From positions 18,286,848 to 18,350,847 of the forward strand of contig NC_045141.1 of the NCBI RefSeq assembly GCF_008831285.2: DNA of 64,000 bases, in the 5' to 3' direction. The notes below the pieces were generated by a model. The model searched no databases. It was given only the letters and a program-made list of their open reading frames with translations, and was not told the origin of the DNA. The DNA is from Nymphaea colorata. Taxonomy: Eukaryota; Streptophyta; Magnoliopsida; Nymphaeales; Nymphaeaceae. Of the stretch, positions 1-13,200 are shown piece after piece. The translations under genes and the position numbers were made by a program. Every line of letters starts with the position of its first letter. Within the stretch, counting starts at the first letter, position 1.

Positions 1-855
1 TTGCCGAGTATGAGTGTAATTAAGTTGTATCTGCAACACTTTCAAGAGATTGTCTAGTGTTTTTGGCATCTCCTTGTTCTAATGCTAATTATCATCCTTC
101 ACCTCCAACTCCAAGGAGATGCATGAGAAGGCAGATCTTAGCTACTTGTCTTGGTTTCTCTGTTCTTGCTTAACGATTTATAAACTTCAGATGTGTGGGA
201 AGATCAAACTTTGCTGGAGATAAGGTGTCAGTGCCTCTCCTTAGAAGAACTTAATACACAAAATGAACATCTCCATGGGATTTGCATAAAAAACCATCCT
301 TGAGATATTATTTCAGTTGGATATTTTTTATTGTCTGTGCACTGGATTGACGATGCCAGCTGGCATTATTCCTTAAGTTAATTAGGAGGAGCTTTGGTGA
401 GTCGGTGACTCTAGCAGTCAACAGATATAACTCCTTGAAACCATGGATCACATTTTTGCAAGGCAGAAGCAATATCAGGAGTGGCTTAATTCATTAGATG
501 AAGTATACTGGGTGAAGTCTTAAAAAGTAACAAATTTATACTCTTTACTGAAGCTTACACCCAGAATCCCACGTGTAATCTAGGAAGTTTACTTCAGCGA
601 GAGGGTTCTAGAGCACAATAAGTTACAGGCAATGGTTTCTGAGCCTGCCTCTGTCAACGTTGAAACTTGAAAAGCCTTAGTGATTTGTTAAGCATATCTT
701 TAATTCACTTGCTTTTGGTACTGTTCTTAACATTGTGTCGTATTGTTGTATTCCATAGCTTGGTTGATCTTATCCCTTACTGTTTCCTATTGTGCTGAAA
801 CCATATACATCTCATCACTGTTTTAATCGTGCTTTGCTGTATTCGTACTGAGCAG
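1..855 (+). other. 3' part of an intron of the UPF0548 gene
   Basis: No coding exon can be read here. The stretch is AT-rich, with stops in all frames, and ends in a splice acceptor (gagcag) directly before the coding exon at 856. Earlier exons of the gene must lie left of the window. No repeat or RNA gene was recognised. Confidence 0.5.
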
Positions 856-1047
856 GCTGGAGAAGAGCGGTTCTCGGTTGAGCTGGACGAGGACAACAAA
901 GTGTGGTACGAAATATTCTCAATTTCCAAGCCCGCCCACCTACTTTCCTTTGTCGGTTATCCTTATGTCCGTTTTCGGCAGAAGTACTTCGCCCAACAAT
1001 CAATGGATGCACTTGTACGACATGTCCACTCTCAAGAGCGTGCTTAA
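856..1047 (+). CDS. UPF0548 / DUF1990 protein, last exon (partial gene)
   Basis: This is the C-terminal exon of a DUF1990 (UPF0548) protein, the family of Arabidopsis At2g17695. The function of the family is not established. The exon starts after a gagcag acceptor in phase 0 and encodes about 63 residues, opening AGEERFSVELDE and ending in RHVHSQERA before a TAA. The family-typical part is the VWYEIFSISKP stretch followed by GYPYVRFRQKYFAQQS. An ATG at 829 in the same frame lies upstream of the acceptor and is intron, not a start. The rest of the gene is outside the window, so completeness cannot be judged. Confidence 0.8.
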   Translation, partial: AGEERFSVELDEDNKVWYEIFSISKPAHLLSFVGYPYVRFRQKYFAQQSMDALVRHVHSQERA

Positions 1048-4000
1048 TGCAAAGTTCATATCGAAGTCCTCTTGCTCCTGTTATGGCACCAAGAAATTGT
1101 TATGGCACCAAGAAATATTGCACACTTCAAAATACATGAGTACTTAGTATTTTCACTCACTCTTCTCGGGCTCTACCTTTTTTGTTCTTCTAGAAGCGTG
1201 TGCCTCCTCGAGCTTGGAGAGGCTGGGCCATTCAAAATGGAAGGAAGCTTGTTTGCTATTGCAATTTAGTAGAATGAAAATACTGCTATTCTTGATAGGT
1301 GGGATGGGAGCTAACAAAGGGCTAATTTCTGTTTCCAATCCGTGGGCTGCTCATTTTTGTGCTGTACCAAAATGGGTGTTGATATGTAAGTTGAAGTGTA
1401 GCAAGGTGCCAGATCAAACCTATATCTTGCTATATCTTGGAAAGATAAAAGAAAGGTGAGGTTTCAGCCCTCTAATAAGACGCAGGATGAAATACTAAAC
1501 TTAATATGAACCAGGTTGTATATCTTATCGTGGATAGGCGGTTTAAGTACATCAGCGAAATCTTATTGTACGGCAGGTGTGGCAGGCCCATGTCGGTTGA
1601 TATGCAAATGAAACAATAATATTTATAGATCTGGCACATATTGGCTGCCAATACCGACAAGATTGATAGGAACATAGGAGAGAGATCCCTAAAAAGCCAA
1701 GCCCTCTCCATTTTCTAAGATTGCTTTGAGAAAAGTGGGACACCTATCAATTATCAATTCAAAGCGACCATCACTTATCAATTAAAATGTAGACATCCAT
1801 TATTTAGAGAAAAATGACACTAAAATCAAATTGACTTCCACCAACTTGTCAGTCCCACCAACTACGCCTCTTAAGACAATATTGATAAGAACACAAGTGG
1901 CTTTGTTACATCTGAAGATATTGTCATTACACAAGGGTTTACCAAGGGAAGCAAATTTTCTTGACTCCTATCGTTGAAAAACTATGGGGGTATTTAGATG
2001 ACAAGTTGAAACCAGCCTGGTTTTGTCCTAAAACACCATTTCAAGAATGTTTAGATGACATCCAAACTTGGTTTTAATTTTGACAAACCTGGTTTTCATA
2101 AAGGACCTGAAAAACCTGCAGCCCCAAATTGATTTTTGCCTTTTCACTTGTCACCAAACCAATTTACAAAACTTGTTTTTAACCTGGTTTAAAAAAAAAA
2201 ATTGGAAACAAAGTTTTTGATCGGTGTCATCGAAAAACTGTACAAAAACTCCTTATACGAAGACGGCATGTGGGAGAATGATAGCTCATCCAAATGGACG
2301 TTGGGTTGGAAGCCACAGAAGTGACAGCAGAAAACCTCCCAAAAGACAAAAGCGTCTTATAACGACCATAAAATTGCAAGTACAGTCAAATGACACTAAT
2401 AACTAGCCTTCAAAAAGAAAAGGACAATTTCTTTCGTATTCAACAGATTTCGAGAATTCTGAGGTCATTAACGTAGACTTCACGCTCAAGCACTTGCCCT
2501 GTAGGCGTCAGGGGAATGATGGAACATGTTCCACGAAACATCGATAGTGCGCAAAATCCTTCTCAGAGAAGCATCAAATAACAGGGTTATGTGCCTTAGC
2601 TAGTCTTCAGCTATCAAAGGCAAACCAAAAAAAAATAAACACCCACTTGGTCGTAGCCCCTCATGCTCAAATTTTACATAAGTCCGCTGCAGAGTATTAT
2701 TACCAGACCACATTGTGAAGGCAAGAGAAGAACTAAATTCAGACAGTACCAGTCTCCTTCCTGTAGAATACATCTCTGATTTCAACCATGTATCGTACAC
2801 ATTATCCAGGTGGTGATTCTGATCGTCATCATAAAGCAGCACTTTAAGCAGATGATTCACCAGAAGCCTGAAGACAGCAAACATGACGGCCGTTATTTCC
2901 CAAACGTAAAACAGATGTAGCACTCAAAATTTCCTTCACTGGAGAGTTAAGGAGAAGTTTTCACTAATAAACCAATTGAAAATATATTCCAAGGTGAATG
3001 CACAACAATTTCCAAGAGACATCATCCCGCCAAATCTCAGGAGGAATTCTTATTCACATCAAGTTCCAGGGGATGCAAGCCACGTGAGTAAGCATGGGAT
3101 CTTAGGCACATGTCGCGTTTGTGCCTGAGGAACACGCAGAGTGCATTTTACACATTCCAGATTCCAACAACAGATCAGAATACTGTGTCTCGTAACCAGC
3201 ATTCTGTTCCAATGCAACGACACATCCTCTTAAGAGTTAAATTCTTACTCTACCAGGAGCAGCATGGAAACATTTAACATGACTGAATAAAACTTATCCC
3301 AGTCTAAAGCTTCAAGATAGTAAATGAAACTAGTAAGCGCCCACAACCTAAGCAACGACATGACCAGATTGGCTAAGGCTACCACAATTTCAGGGAAGCA
3401 TTTGTGACTGCTTTCTCGGCATGTTGGATGATTCCCTTCATTTAAAACCCAGAAAAGAGGATGATGAATTATCATGTACAAACCAAACCACAGGTTAATT
3501 CAACATAAAAATGTCTACATACAGCTAATATTGTGTTCTCTCATCAACCACTGTGAGGTTTTTGTTGGCCCTAAAGTCATAACCACAATGACAATCACAT
3601 CCCCAACCATGGTGTAGCTCGTTGACACCAATTCCGCAGCCTTTCAAAAGTACCACATTACAAACATACACCCACATCACAAAGATACAAGACCTTCCCC
3701 ACTCCTGAGCCTTTGAAAGTATATAGAGTCCATGAACTCTAAATGCATCAATATACACAACAGTTTCCTCAAAAGAATGAACTTGGCAGAATTTGCTAAT
3801 GCAACATCGACATTATCACAGGACTTGCGAAGTTTTTTGTTTAAGAGGGTGAAACTATTAGAAGACAAAATAAAAAAGGAATATCTGTGATGAGTTACCT
3901 AAAAATAATCTCAATAACTTGATTTCTACATTGACCTTTATATCTACAACTTTCAAACGACTATATTAGATCTTGGTACCCTATGATCTGGTATTTGCAC

Positions 4001-5072
4001 ATCTCTGCTGGAATTTAAACACCATCAAATCTTCCCCCTTGAACCTGGTCAGAGTTAGATAATGGTACCAGCCGCATGATGTCTGCCTGAAGAATCCATT
4101 TTCAGTTGGCCTTTCATCCTGTTCTTGTGTACACAGACTCGACCCCAAGCAATTCCTCTGGCTAACCCGAGGAATCCATGCCTTTTATGTAAACACACAC
4201 ACACATATATAACTGCAACCATACCCATGCTTTTTTTCCCTGAAAATGCCTCACCAGCACCTTCCCCCACACGTGTGACACAGTTAAGATTTGTAAACTG
4301 AGTGCAGTCCCCCTCCCTAGTGCATGGGAAACGTAGTGTCCTGGCCTATCAGGGTTGTGACCCATAAACTAGAGGCAGAACCACCAGCCAATTTCTCTCA
4401 TAAGTCATAAACAGTTAAACACACACAGATATACACAAGCTTTTTCTCCCTTCCTATCACTCCATTCTCTAATTTCCCATTGCAATGTCTGTGCTTGGAC
4501 CAATTTTTAATTATTTGCTCAGTATATATACTTGATATTACATATTAATACTTTCACAACGTTTAACCACCGGATTCTCCTATAAACCTCTACTTATCAA
4601 GGAGTATTAAGATTCAACTGACCATGCTTGCCTTACCCATAAACACCTATTACCCGTTTTGCCCAACAGATAAGTTAGCTAAACTGCACGAACAAAAAAA
4701 AAAAAAAAAACTTACTACCGTAAAAATGAAAATGACAGCAATGGTCTTGTATAAAATTTGTTTAAACAAAGCTACGGTTATAGTGGGATGCTCATATTTT
4801 CTGATTGGTACGACAGGCAACAAAACTAATTCCTTTTTTCATCAAGAATCTCGTTACTAGTCCACTACTTCTCATCAGTTTGTTCCCTGTTATATCCTCT
4901 CCAAAGCAGTAGTGTTTATCATATCTTCCCCCTCTAAAACATGTTTTCATAATTCACAAATATTTTCAAGCGGACAGGTATGCCATGACTATTGTCAATG
5001 TTGCAATCTAAGTGAACAGCAGATTATACGGGTACTTAAAAGAAAAATGGAAAACACTACCAACTTGCTGCC
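1048..5072. other. intergenic / 3' flank, no gene recognised
   Basis: The first few hundred bases are presumably the 3' UTR of the UPF0548 gene. They include a 19-base direct repeat (ttatggcaccaagaaat unit, 1080-1117). Around 1980-2200 a stretch repeats motifs such as tttagatgaca and cctggtttt, looking like a decayed short transposon, but no clear terminal repeats were found. A short CA run lies at about 4194-4208. Minus-strand open stretches at 2600-2923 and 3245-3868 match no family I know and have no splice context, so I leave them uncalled. Part of this region could be 3' UTR of the CCDC124-like gene. Confidence 0.4.
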
Positions 5073-5969
5073 TCAACATACCTGGTTGAGAGGATTATCC
5101 GGCGATTTCTTCCACAACTTCCATATCATGTCCTTGTACTGAGTATGAGTCAGACCCGGCTTCTCTGCCTTCAATTTCATTAGCTCAGCTTCTTCAAAAG
5201 CCTATCCAATGATTAAATAAGGAAATTAACTCATGCAATTACATGACCACACCATATAGTTGTTAAATTGCCACAAACACATTAGGGTTACTGAGCCTTC
5301 AACTTCACAGATGAGGATGCGATGGCGAGAGGAATCATATTTCGCTTAAAGTTCGAGATCGAATAACAGAATAAGAAAAAAAACATCAACGAACGAATCT
5401 AGTACCTTGAAAGAAGCCTTGAGCCTCCGCTCCGGGTGCCGATCCACGGGCAGCGGCTGATCAACCGTCATCTTCGCGAGGGCGTCCTCAACCGAATGGG
5501 CCTCGATCAGGCCATCCTCTCGATTCGTGTTCTGAACGAGCACCATCCGCTCGTATTCCTCCTCGTCCGCCATCCGGCTCTGCCGCTTCTTGGCCTCCTC
5601 CGCCTGGAGGAGGATGCGGCGCCGCTCCTCCTCGCGCTGCCGCTCGAGCTCCGCGCCGGTGACCTTGGGAACGGGAATGGAGACCCTCATCGACTTTTTG
5701 TCAGGCTTCTTGCCGGCCTTCTCGAGGTCCTTCTCCTCCTGCTCGGCGATGCGACGAGCCTCGGCCTTGCGAGCAGCGGCCTCCGCTCGTTTCTCGGCAT
5801 CTTCCTCCTTCTTCCTGGCGGCGCGGGACTTCTGGCCTTCCCCGGCTTCCCGCCAGTAGGCGTCCTCCTTTTCGCGCGTCTCCTTGAACTTCCTCTCTTC
5901 CTCCGCCGCGCTCTTCCGAGCCCTGGCAGCCTCCGCCTTGCTGTTTACTCCCATCTTCTTCGGAGCCAT
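5073..5969 (-). CDS. CCDC124/Oxs1-like coiled-coil protein (DUF1014)
   Basis: Two coding exons: 5969-5406 (188 codons, phase 0) and 5201-5082, with a possible run-on to a stop at 5073. The product, about 230 aa, begins MAPKKMGVNSKAEAARARKS. It has a long charged coiled coil rich in K, E, R and A (about residues 10-140), then the conserved C-terminal part with LTHTQYKDMIWKLWKKSPDN, which is diagnostic of CCDC124/Oxs1. Human CCDC124 associates with ribosomes and the midbody; yeast relatives act in stress responses. The plant role is inferred only. The last NPLNQ codons are followed by gtatgttga, which is either a splice donor or Val-Cys-stop, so the last residues are uncertain. The 5' UTR (about 6010-6055) is pyrimidine-rich on the coding strand. 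The long plus-strand open frame over exon 1 is an antisense shadow. Confidence 0.85.
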
Positions 5970-7402
5970 CTCCGCTTCCTCCTTCCCTCCGCTCTCGCTA
6001 CCTCGAACCTACACAGAGAAGAGAAGAGAAGAGAGAGAGAAGGGAGAGAGAGCCTCTCCCAGTTGTTCATATCACAAAGCAAGGGGGTATCGTCAGTTTG
6101 CCACCGCCGTAGGGCCCTCCGTACATTTTCCATCGGAAAAACGATTTTTTTTTTCCATTTTTTTATTATATTATTTAAATACTTGAATTTTTACTCTCAG
6201 GTATAAAGACAGAGTTGGTACTCTTGCTTGCGATGTTTGAACCCCTTTAAAGACTTTCCTTTTTAATCTTAACCAAACATAAGAAAATTTTTGCCAAAAT
6301 GAAGAAGTATAAATTAGTTAAGGAATAACAAATAATACCAAAAAATGTTTTAAGTGAACTTTGTGTAAGAACATGGAATACCAGAAACTAAGTTCTTCTG
6401 TAAATGAAGCCGTTAATAAAAAATAATGAAAACTTAAATGTGCTTTTATTACTCCACCAAAACTTGAACATTCGTGTTTTATAAAATTTTACCAAATGGT
6501 GAGCCCTTAAAAGGAACCCGTCCCCGTCGCCATATAAGTTGGCCTTAACTCATCGAGTGTCTTAAAATCAGATTGAGTGCATGTACGATCTCCAATCAAT
6601 AGAAGTTGGAATTTTCTTTCCCATGGTTGGAAAAGAGACGTCTTTCGCCTATCAAAATCCTCTCACCATGCCCAAGCAGCATTTGGTTGAGAAAGTGGCA
6701 CAAAGAAAGAGGCATCCCTTGTTCAGTTCCCCTAGATTCATTTCTTATAGGTGTTGTACTCTTTTGCCATGGAGTGAAATGCAGTATCAAAATGAAGGTA
6801 CACTGTCTTCACATTACAGCAAAGTAGCCATAGATTCAAGAAAGGAGGCTTTTCTTCTTTTCCAGGCAGTGGTAGTAATCCTCTCACTCTCTCACTCGTC
6901 CAAGAAATCACAGCATAGATTCTTAATGCAATAAAAATTTGAAGGGACAGAGAGGAGGCTTTTGCTTCTTTTCCTTTTCCAGGCAGTGGGTGGTAATCCT
7001 CTCACTCACCCAAGAAATCTCTCATCATAATGCAGTATGGAGGAGATCACTTCACATTATGAAAAAGCGAACAAATATGATGTCTTCGCCAAGGAAGGTA
7101 AAGAATTGTAAATTATAAAGAGTAAATCTCATTCTTGGCATCAAATTTTTATTGATTTTTTTTTCCCCATCGCTGGAACATCACACATCAATCATATGCT
7201 ATTGTCTCAATAAAGCAAGGGATTACAAAACTTCCCTTCACAAAAATGATTAGATTATTATAAAGAGGACACTTTTCTAGGATCCTTTCCCGCTAAAAGG
7301 AGGAAAGGAAAATCTAGCTCTAGGTTCTGGCACAGCTGTTTCAACTTCTAACAGTGCATGCCAGCTGGGTCTGCGGAGCGCAGCATTCTTGGGACTTCTG
7401 AA
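5970..7402. other. intergenic, with a tandem-type duplication
   Basis: This lies between the CCDC124-like promoter and the 3' end of the prolyl oligopeptidase gene. It is AT-rich, with a strongly AT stretch at 6140-6200. A block of about 66 bases (6844-6909) recurs at 6953-7020, sharing the ggaggctttt...caggcagtgg...caagaaatc pattern. Short open frames here have no family features. The last part (about 7130-7402) is probably the POP 3' UTR. Confidence 0.4.
6844..7020. repeat. imperfect direct duplication, about 66 bp unit
   Basis: Copies at 6844-6909 and 6953-7020 share an ordered set of blocks: ggaggctttt, ttcttttccaggcagtgg, gtaatcctctcactc and caagaaatc. They differ by small insertions. 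About 43 unrelated bases separate them. Confidence 0.75.
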
Positions 7403-10127
7403 TCATTCGGTCCAAGATGCTCCCAACATTTTAGCCATGAAACTGTATCTATCAGCAGCTTCATCTATCTGCAAAGCAAAGAGAACAGAAACAGGGTTGG
7501 CCAGAAAACCACCACATGAGAAAATGAATGATGCATCACGTAACGTAATCTCCACATTACCAGTTTCTTTGTCGGACGACCGGCTCCATGTCCAGCTTTA
7601 CGATCAATCCGACCAATAATGGGGTTGGTCTGTGGGCTCTTCCCCAAGCTCGTGCAAAGAACATATTGCATAGTCTGAAGTTCAAGAGCAAGATTACTAT
7701 GAATAGAGTTGCAATGGAGTATAAGAGATTCAGTAGCAACAACAGATGAAGGAGCCACTTCTAAAACTGAATATGAAGTGTTTGAAGCAGCAAAACTTCA
7801 GCATGCATGTCATGGATCTGTGGTCCATGTTAAAATATCAAACACATCCAGGGTAATGAAATGCACCCTCAAAGCATGACTACTAAAAAGCGCCAGAACA
7901 AGTTTCCTTCTGATACAAGGTAATGAGGTGCACCCTTAAACCAGCATGACCGCTAAAAGCACCGGAACATCATCCAGTAATTAAATTGCAATTGCTCGTA
8001 TGATAAAATACAAGTATTAATCAATCCAACTTAACTGAAGTACAGCGCTTTTAAACACCATAGGTTTATGGAAAGGTTAACTTTTCTCAATATGTGTCAA
8101 ACACCAAGAAGAAAGGATGCAATAACGTTCAGTTACTAAACCCACAAAATTATGCATCACTGCAATTATTGTATGGATATGTGTTTCACAAGGTTCATGC
8201 ATTTCCTCTCCAGTATGTCTATAGCAAGTGCCATCAGCCATTTTTTGCTCCTTGTCAATGCCCACACGATAAAGACACTTTTGACATGGAGATTTAACAT
8301 GCTTCAACTATTCATGGACAAGCCAATCCTTTGACTAGGAAAACATTTATGTACATGACCCGTTTGTCTCTTTTGCAGCAGTGTGCTTTTCTTTAGTCAT
8401 CTTGCTTTTATTTTCCTTTTGACAATGGCTAATGATCTTGAATAACATATATTCCTGCAAGGGCTACCCATCAATAACATAATTCCATAATCAAGTACTT
8501 GTAGGTTCAAGATGAACTGACAAGTGACAACTGAAGACATATAACAATGTGGAACATAATTTTGGACCTATCTTTCCACAAAAGAACATAATCTCGTTGA
8601 AATATGCATGATTTTCTATCATTGACTTCCTCAGCTCCGGGGAAGTAAGGCTCACTAAAACTTTAACCTCAAAAATTTCAAAAGATTTCATATTGGTGAT
8701 TTTGCTTGAGCAATCAAAACACTTCACAGAACTCAAAAGTTAGGCAGACTGATCTATGAGCCTGTAATATAATTGACATCAAGATACTTACAGCGAGCAA
8801 TTTCAAAGAATGCAATGGCACAACCCTATCATCATGGTCAGCAGTTAACAACATGGTAGGTGGGTACTGAGATTGCTGATCCTGCGATTGCTCCCATGGT
8901 CGCTTAACATTATGAACCGGTGAGTACCTGATAAAAAAAGAACAACTTAATCCTCAAAAAAAGGTAAGGAACTAACTACGTAGGAGCTGATGTTTGGAAA
9001 AGGACTGAATTTCATCACTTTTCTAAAATTAAGAAGAACAATTAAGCAAGTGTAATCATAGGCAAATGTATCTCTAGATAAAATTAGTGCAAGGGCTGTC
9101 TCACTTAATTAGCCAATGGAATTCTTCCTCCTTATCTGAACAACCATAATCACTAGTCCAAGCATGCCCTGCATTAAACAATATAGAGCATGTTACATAC
9201 CAATGTTACAAAGGAACAAACATAACAAGAATAAAATTACCAACCAATAGTAAACTTGTGAAAACGTAGCATGTCCATTACACCAACATGAGCCAAAGCA
9301 CATCCAAAAAGATCAGGTCTCTGCTCCAATGAAAAAACCAACAGTTAACAGATTAGGATTCAGGAATAGCGAACATAGTCTTCACATAGGAAGTGCTAGA
9401 TATGAAACAAATAGACACACTAAGGATTACATGCATTACAGTTCAGTATTTTCCAGTCATTTATATTCTACAAACATTATTTATATTTCAAGGAGCAGAA
9501 TAGGCTGGACCCACAAAATGTTGCTGTAGACATCCATTCAGAATGGGAATGCCTAGAAGAATTGCATAAGAAGTATGCCTGAATAATAATATAAATCACA
9601 GAACTATAGGTGAGACTGCAGTTTAGCATTGCTCAAGTTGTGTATGAAGTAAATTGTGGAGAATGTTGAGTTTCATGTGCCCGATATCAACGGGCAAGGC
9701 AGTACTTTTCATTCACGAGGAGAAAAAAGGCAACAATGTTCCCTGTGTGCAGCTCAGCATTTCTTACTTGCTGGATTTTGATTGTTTGACATATTGTTTC
9801 ATGAACCTAATATATTTTTGTTTAAGTTAATGTAACATTTTCTGAGGACCTATAAAATTTCCTGAGGACCTGTGAATTTTCCTTATCCTGGTTGCCTCCA
9901 TTACTAGAAAAAAAGCCACTCCAGAACAAGAAAGACAGAGTGATGGACTGGAAACTCTTCCTATTGATTCATCTTCATCCTCTATTCTCCCAACTTGATC
10001 TTCACGCAAGAACAAAGATCCGTAACTGCCATCAAGATTGCAGCACATCAGGCATCTTGAATCTTGACCATGTTGACCAACAAGCAAGTAGGCAATGACT
10101 ACAAAGGTGCTAACATAAGTTCTCCTA

Positions 10128-10207
<80 letters not shown>

Positions 10208-13200
10208 CACACAATTTGACAAGCAGTACCTGATTTATACATGCAGCAACTAGAAGCCCACCATTACTTCCACCTTCAATACACAAACGATTTGGTTGTG
10301 TATAACCAGCAGATATGAGGAATTCAGCTGCAGAAATGAAGTCATCAAAGCAATTTTGCTTGTTTCCAAGGGAGCCAGACTTATGCCATTCTTCTCCATA
10401 CTCTCCTCCACCACGTATGTTTGCTATGCAGTAGACAACCCCAAGATTTCGTGTGAGAACAATTCTGCTGACATTAAATGAAGGTGTGATGCTAATGTTG
10501 AAGCCACCATAACCATACAGCAATAGCGGATGAGATCCATTCATTTCAATATCTTTTCTTGCAACAATAAATATAGGTATCTTTGTCCCATCCTTACTTG
10601 AGTAAAAATCCTGCCCAAACAAAATTAAACCATAAAGTAGAGTGCTCATCAGCAAGATACTAATGAAAAAGCCGGTGTAAGCTTGATCCAGAAATAACTA
10701 GTATAAGAAGAAGATAAGTTGCTTATCACGTAAACTTGACAAGGTTCGATCACTCAAATTTTTTGGGAGTGCATTAAAATAATCGAGTTATATAGCAAGA
10801 ATGCATTTATATAAAATGAGTGGATATGCATAAAGAGACCCAACATACAGAGGTTCATTAACTTTGTTGTCAGGAACTTACCTGGTTAACCTGGAATTCT
10901 GTGCGATCAAAGCCAGGAACAACTATCTCTCTGAATATCTTCATCTCAGGGACATCACAATCTTTTAATTGACATCGGTAAATAATTCCTGGTGTAAGGA
11001 AGCTTGTAAACCCAATAAAGACTTCACTGTCTTCACGCCTTCCAGAAATGCCATAAACTGTTCCTATGTCTATTGGCAAATTATGAAGCAGCTTTCCTGT
11101 TTTCAATTCCCTTAACTGTAGCACATACTTCACATCACTCAGGTAAGTCACCAAAAGTTGGCTTTTGTTGACAGCTAAAGCGGATTCCAGAACATCTTTT
11201 TCAGATTCTTCCACTAGATCAGCCCACGAACTAGGATCCTTGAGGTCAACCTGGACCAGCTTGTACTTTGGAGCCCCTTTGTTGGTCCGAAAGATAAAAA
11301 GGGTATCATCATTTGCCACAGCTTCATAACGGGCTTCAAAATTGTCAACAAGCTTCATAAATGGAATCATATGCTTCCCTCCTTGCAACCCAGCTAACCC
11401 ATGGGGAAGGGAAGACAAGTCATAATAATAAAGCTTGTTGACCGGGTCACATCCTTCCTCAATGTACAGGAGAAGATACTGCAATTAGTGTGAAAGCTGT
11501 GTCAAAATATGATCAACTTATTCTTCAGATAGAAAGCAAATCACATATTACAAACAAGAAGTGATCACTAGAACTCTTCAAGTGATGCCTCAGGAACAAT
11601 GAAATGATAAGTAAAATGATGAAAATAAAACATATGACATTCACTCTCCTGGAACCACTACAGAAATAGGTGCTTTTTCTACATTGTTCAGCTTAGTTAC
11701 TGGGGAGTTTCGGGAAAGACCTATTTGGGGCACCTTTCAGGTGTGGAGACCTCAACGACACAGATAAAACAGCAATGGGCAGAGACAAAGCGTCATAAAA
11801 TTTATATACTGCCGTGTGTGCCCTTGATCTTATTCTGTACTCCTTTGCATTTTCTCCTCTTAGTTGTCATCAATTATACTAATTTTAGTTACATTTAGTT
11901 TTATTATGTCCTTGGTAATGATTTAGAATAGCAATTCAAGCATTTGCACTCTAGATGACAGGCATGGTATATTGATATTTGATAGAATTATGGGTGCACC
12001 CATCAAAGTACTCTCCATATTCTACTAAGATCAATTACCAAAAGGGGAAAAAACGACAGAAATAAATAAAAAGAAGAAGATATAGGAAGCAAGCAGGGGA
12101 AGTCTGTGCAGTCATTTAGGTGCTTTCATCCAAGAATTCACTGGCCAAGACCTAGTCAAACTCAGAAAGTGGTTGCCAACGAACTTAAAAATCTGAATTT
12201 AACTTTAATCTAAAAAAGTGACTAAAAAAGTGACATAGTTAAAACATTCAAACCCCCACCTACAATTTCTCTTACCAACAAAAACTAAGATGCCTATGGA
12301 TAACCTAGTTGGCAGTGCATGTGCTCTGGATAGATGGTCATAAACATTCAAACCCCCACCTACAATTTCTCTTACCAACAAAAACTAGGATGCCTATGCA
12401 TAACCTAGTTGGCAGTGCACATGCTCTGGATACACGGTCATGCTTGTGGAGACCACCTAGGATGCCTACACAGCTGCTTAGGTGTGCATTAAGTATGCAG
12501 ACTGTCATCTATCATGTCATATGAACTAAACACTCATTCAGAAATTGATGCTGAATAGAATGGATTAAGATGTTACAGTTATAGGGACTTAAGATAACGA
12601 AGGGCCTCATGACATTAACCCCAACCATGCCTTGAAATAAATTGAAAACCCCAAGCACCGCATTCATGTGGAAGCATTCCCACGGAGACATTCCAGCACA
12701 ATCACAACTGCAGCAGTAAATTTGTAGGATGCAACATGCACTTCACAAATAATGGTTAAAATTCTTTACTTTTCCAGATGGAGAGAACCTTTTGATAGCA
12801 TCATTATTAAAAACTAAAACAGGTGACGACCATCAAAAGACAAGAGGAGATGACATTAATGGTTCTGAGAAAAGGTGGATCTAGAGTTAAACAAAACAGA
12901 AATGAAGATTCCACCTTTCCATCCTCAGTTACTTGTGACCCAAACAAATATCTAGGGTTCTCAGGATCCTTCCAGCACAAAATATCTTCAGATTGATCAG
13001 TGCCCAGAAAGTGGTAATAGAGCCCATGATTAAGGTTTATATTTGTCTCAGTTCCAGCATCTATCTCTTTCTCTTCCCTATTTGAAACATAAGGCAAAAA
13101 ATTATGAATAGAAAAATCACAAATAAAGAAGAAATGTGATAAATTAAAAAGTTTCGCATACATGGGTGCTGGATAACGACCATAAAAGAAGCCTTTGCCA

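Noticed and set aside
1980-2210. Possible MITE with repeated tttagatgaca and cctggtttt words
   Set aside because: No matching terminal repeats or target duplication could be found by eye.
2600-2923. 107-codon minus-strand open frame
   Set aside because: No family features; could be UTR or chance.
3245-3868. Minus-strand open stretches with similar EIVVALANLV and DVALANSAKF words, suggesting a duplicated gene piece
   Set aside because: No splice context, no known family, and the nucleotide similarity between them is weak. They are more likely noncoding.
5436-6206. 256-codon plus-strand open frame
   Set aside because: It is antisense to exon 1 of the CCDC124-like gene. Its Leu/Arg-rich content is what one expects opposite GC-rich Glu/Lys codons.
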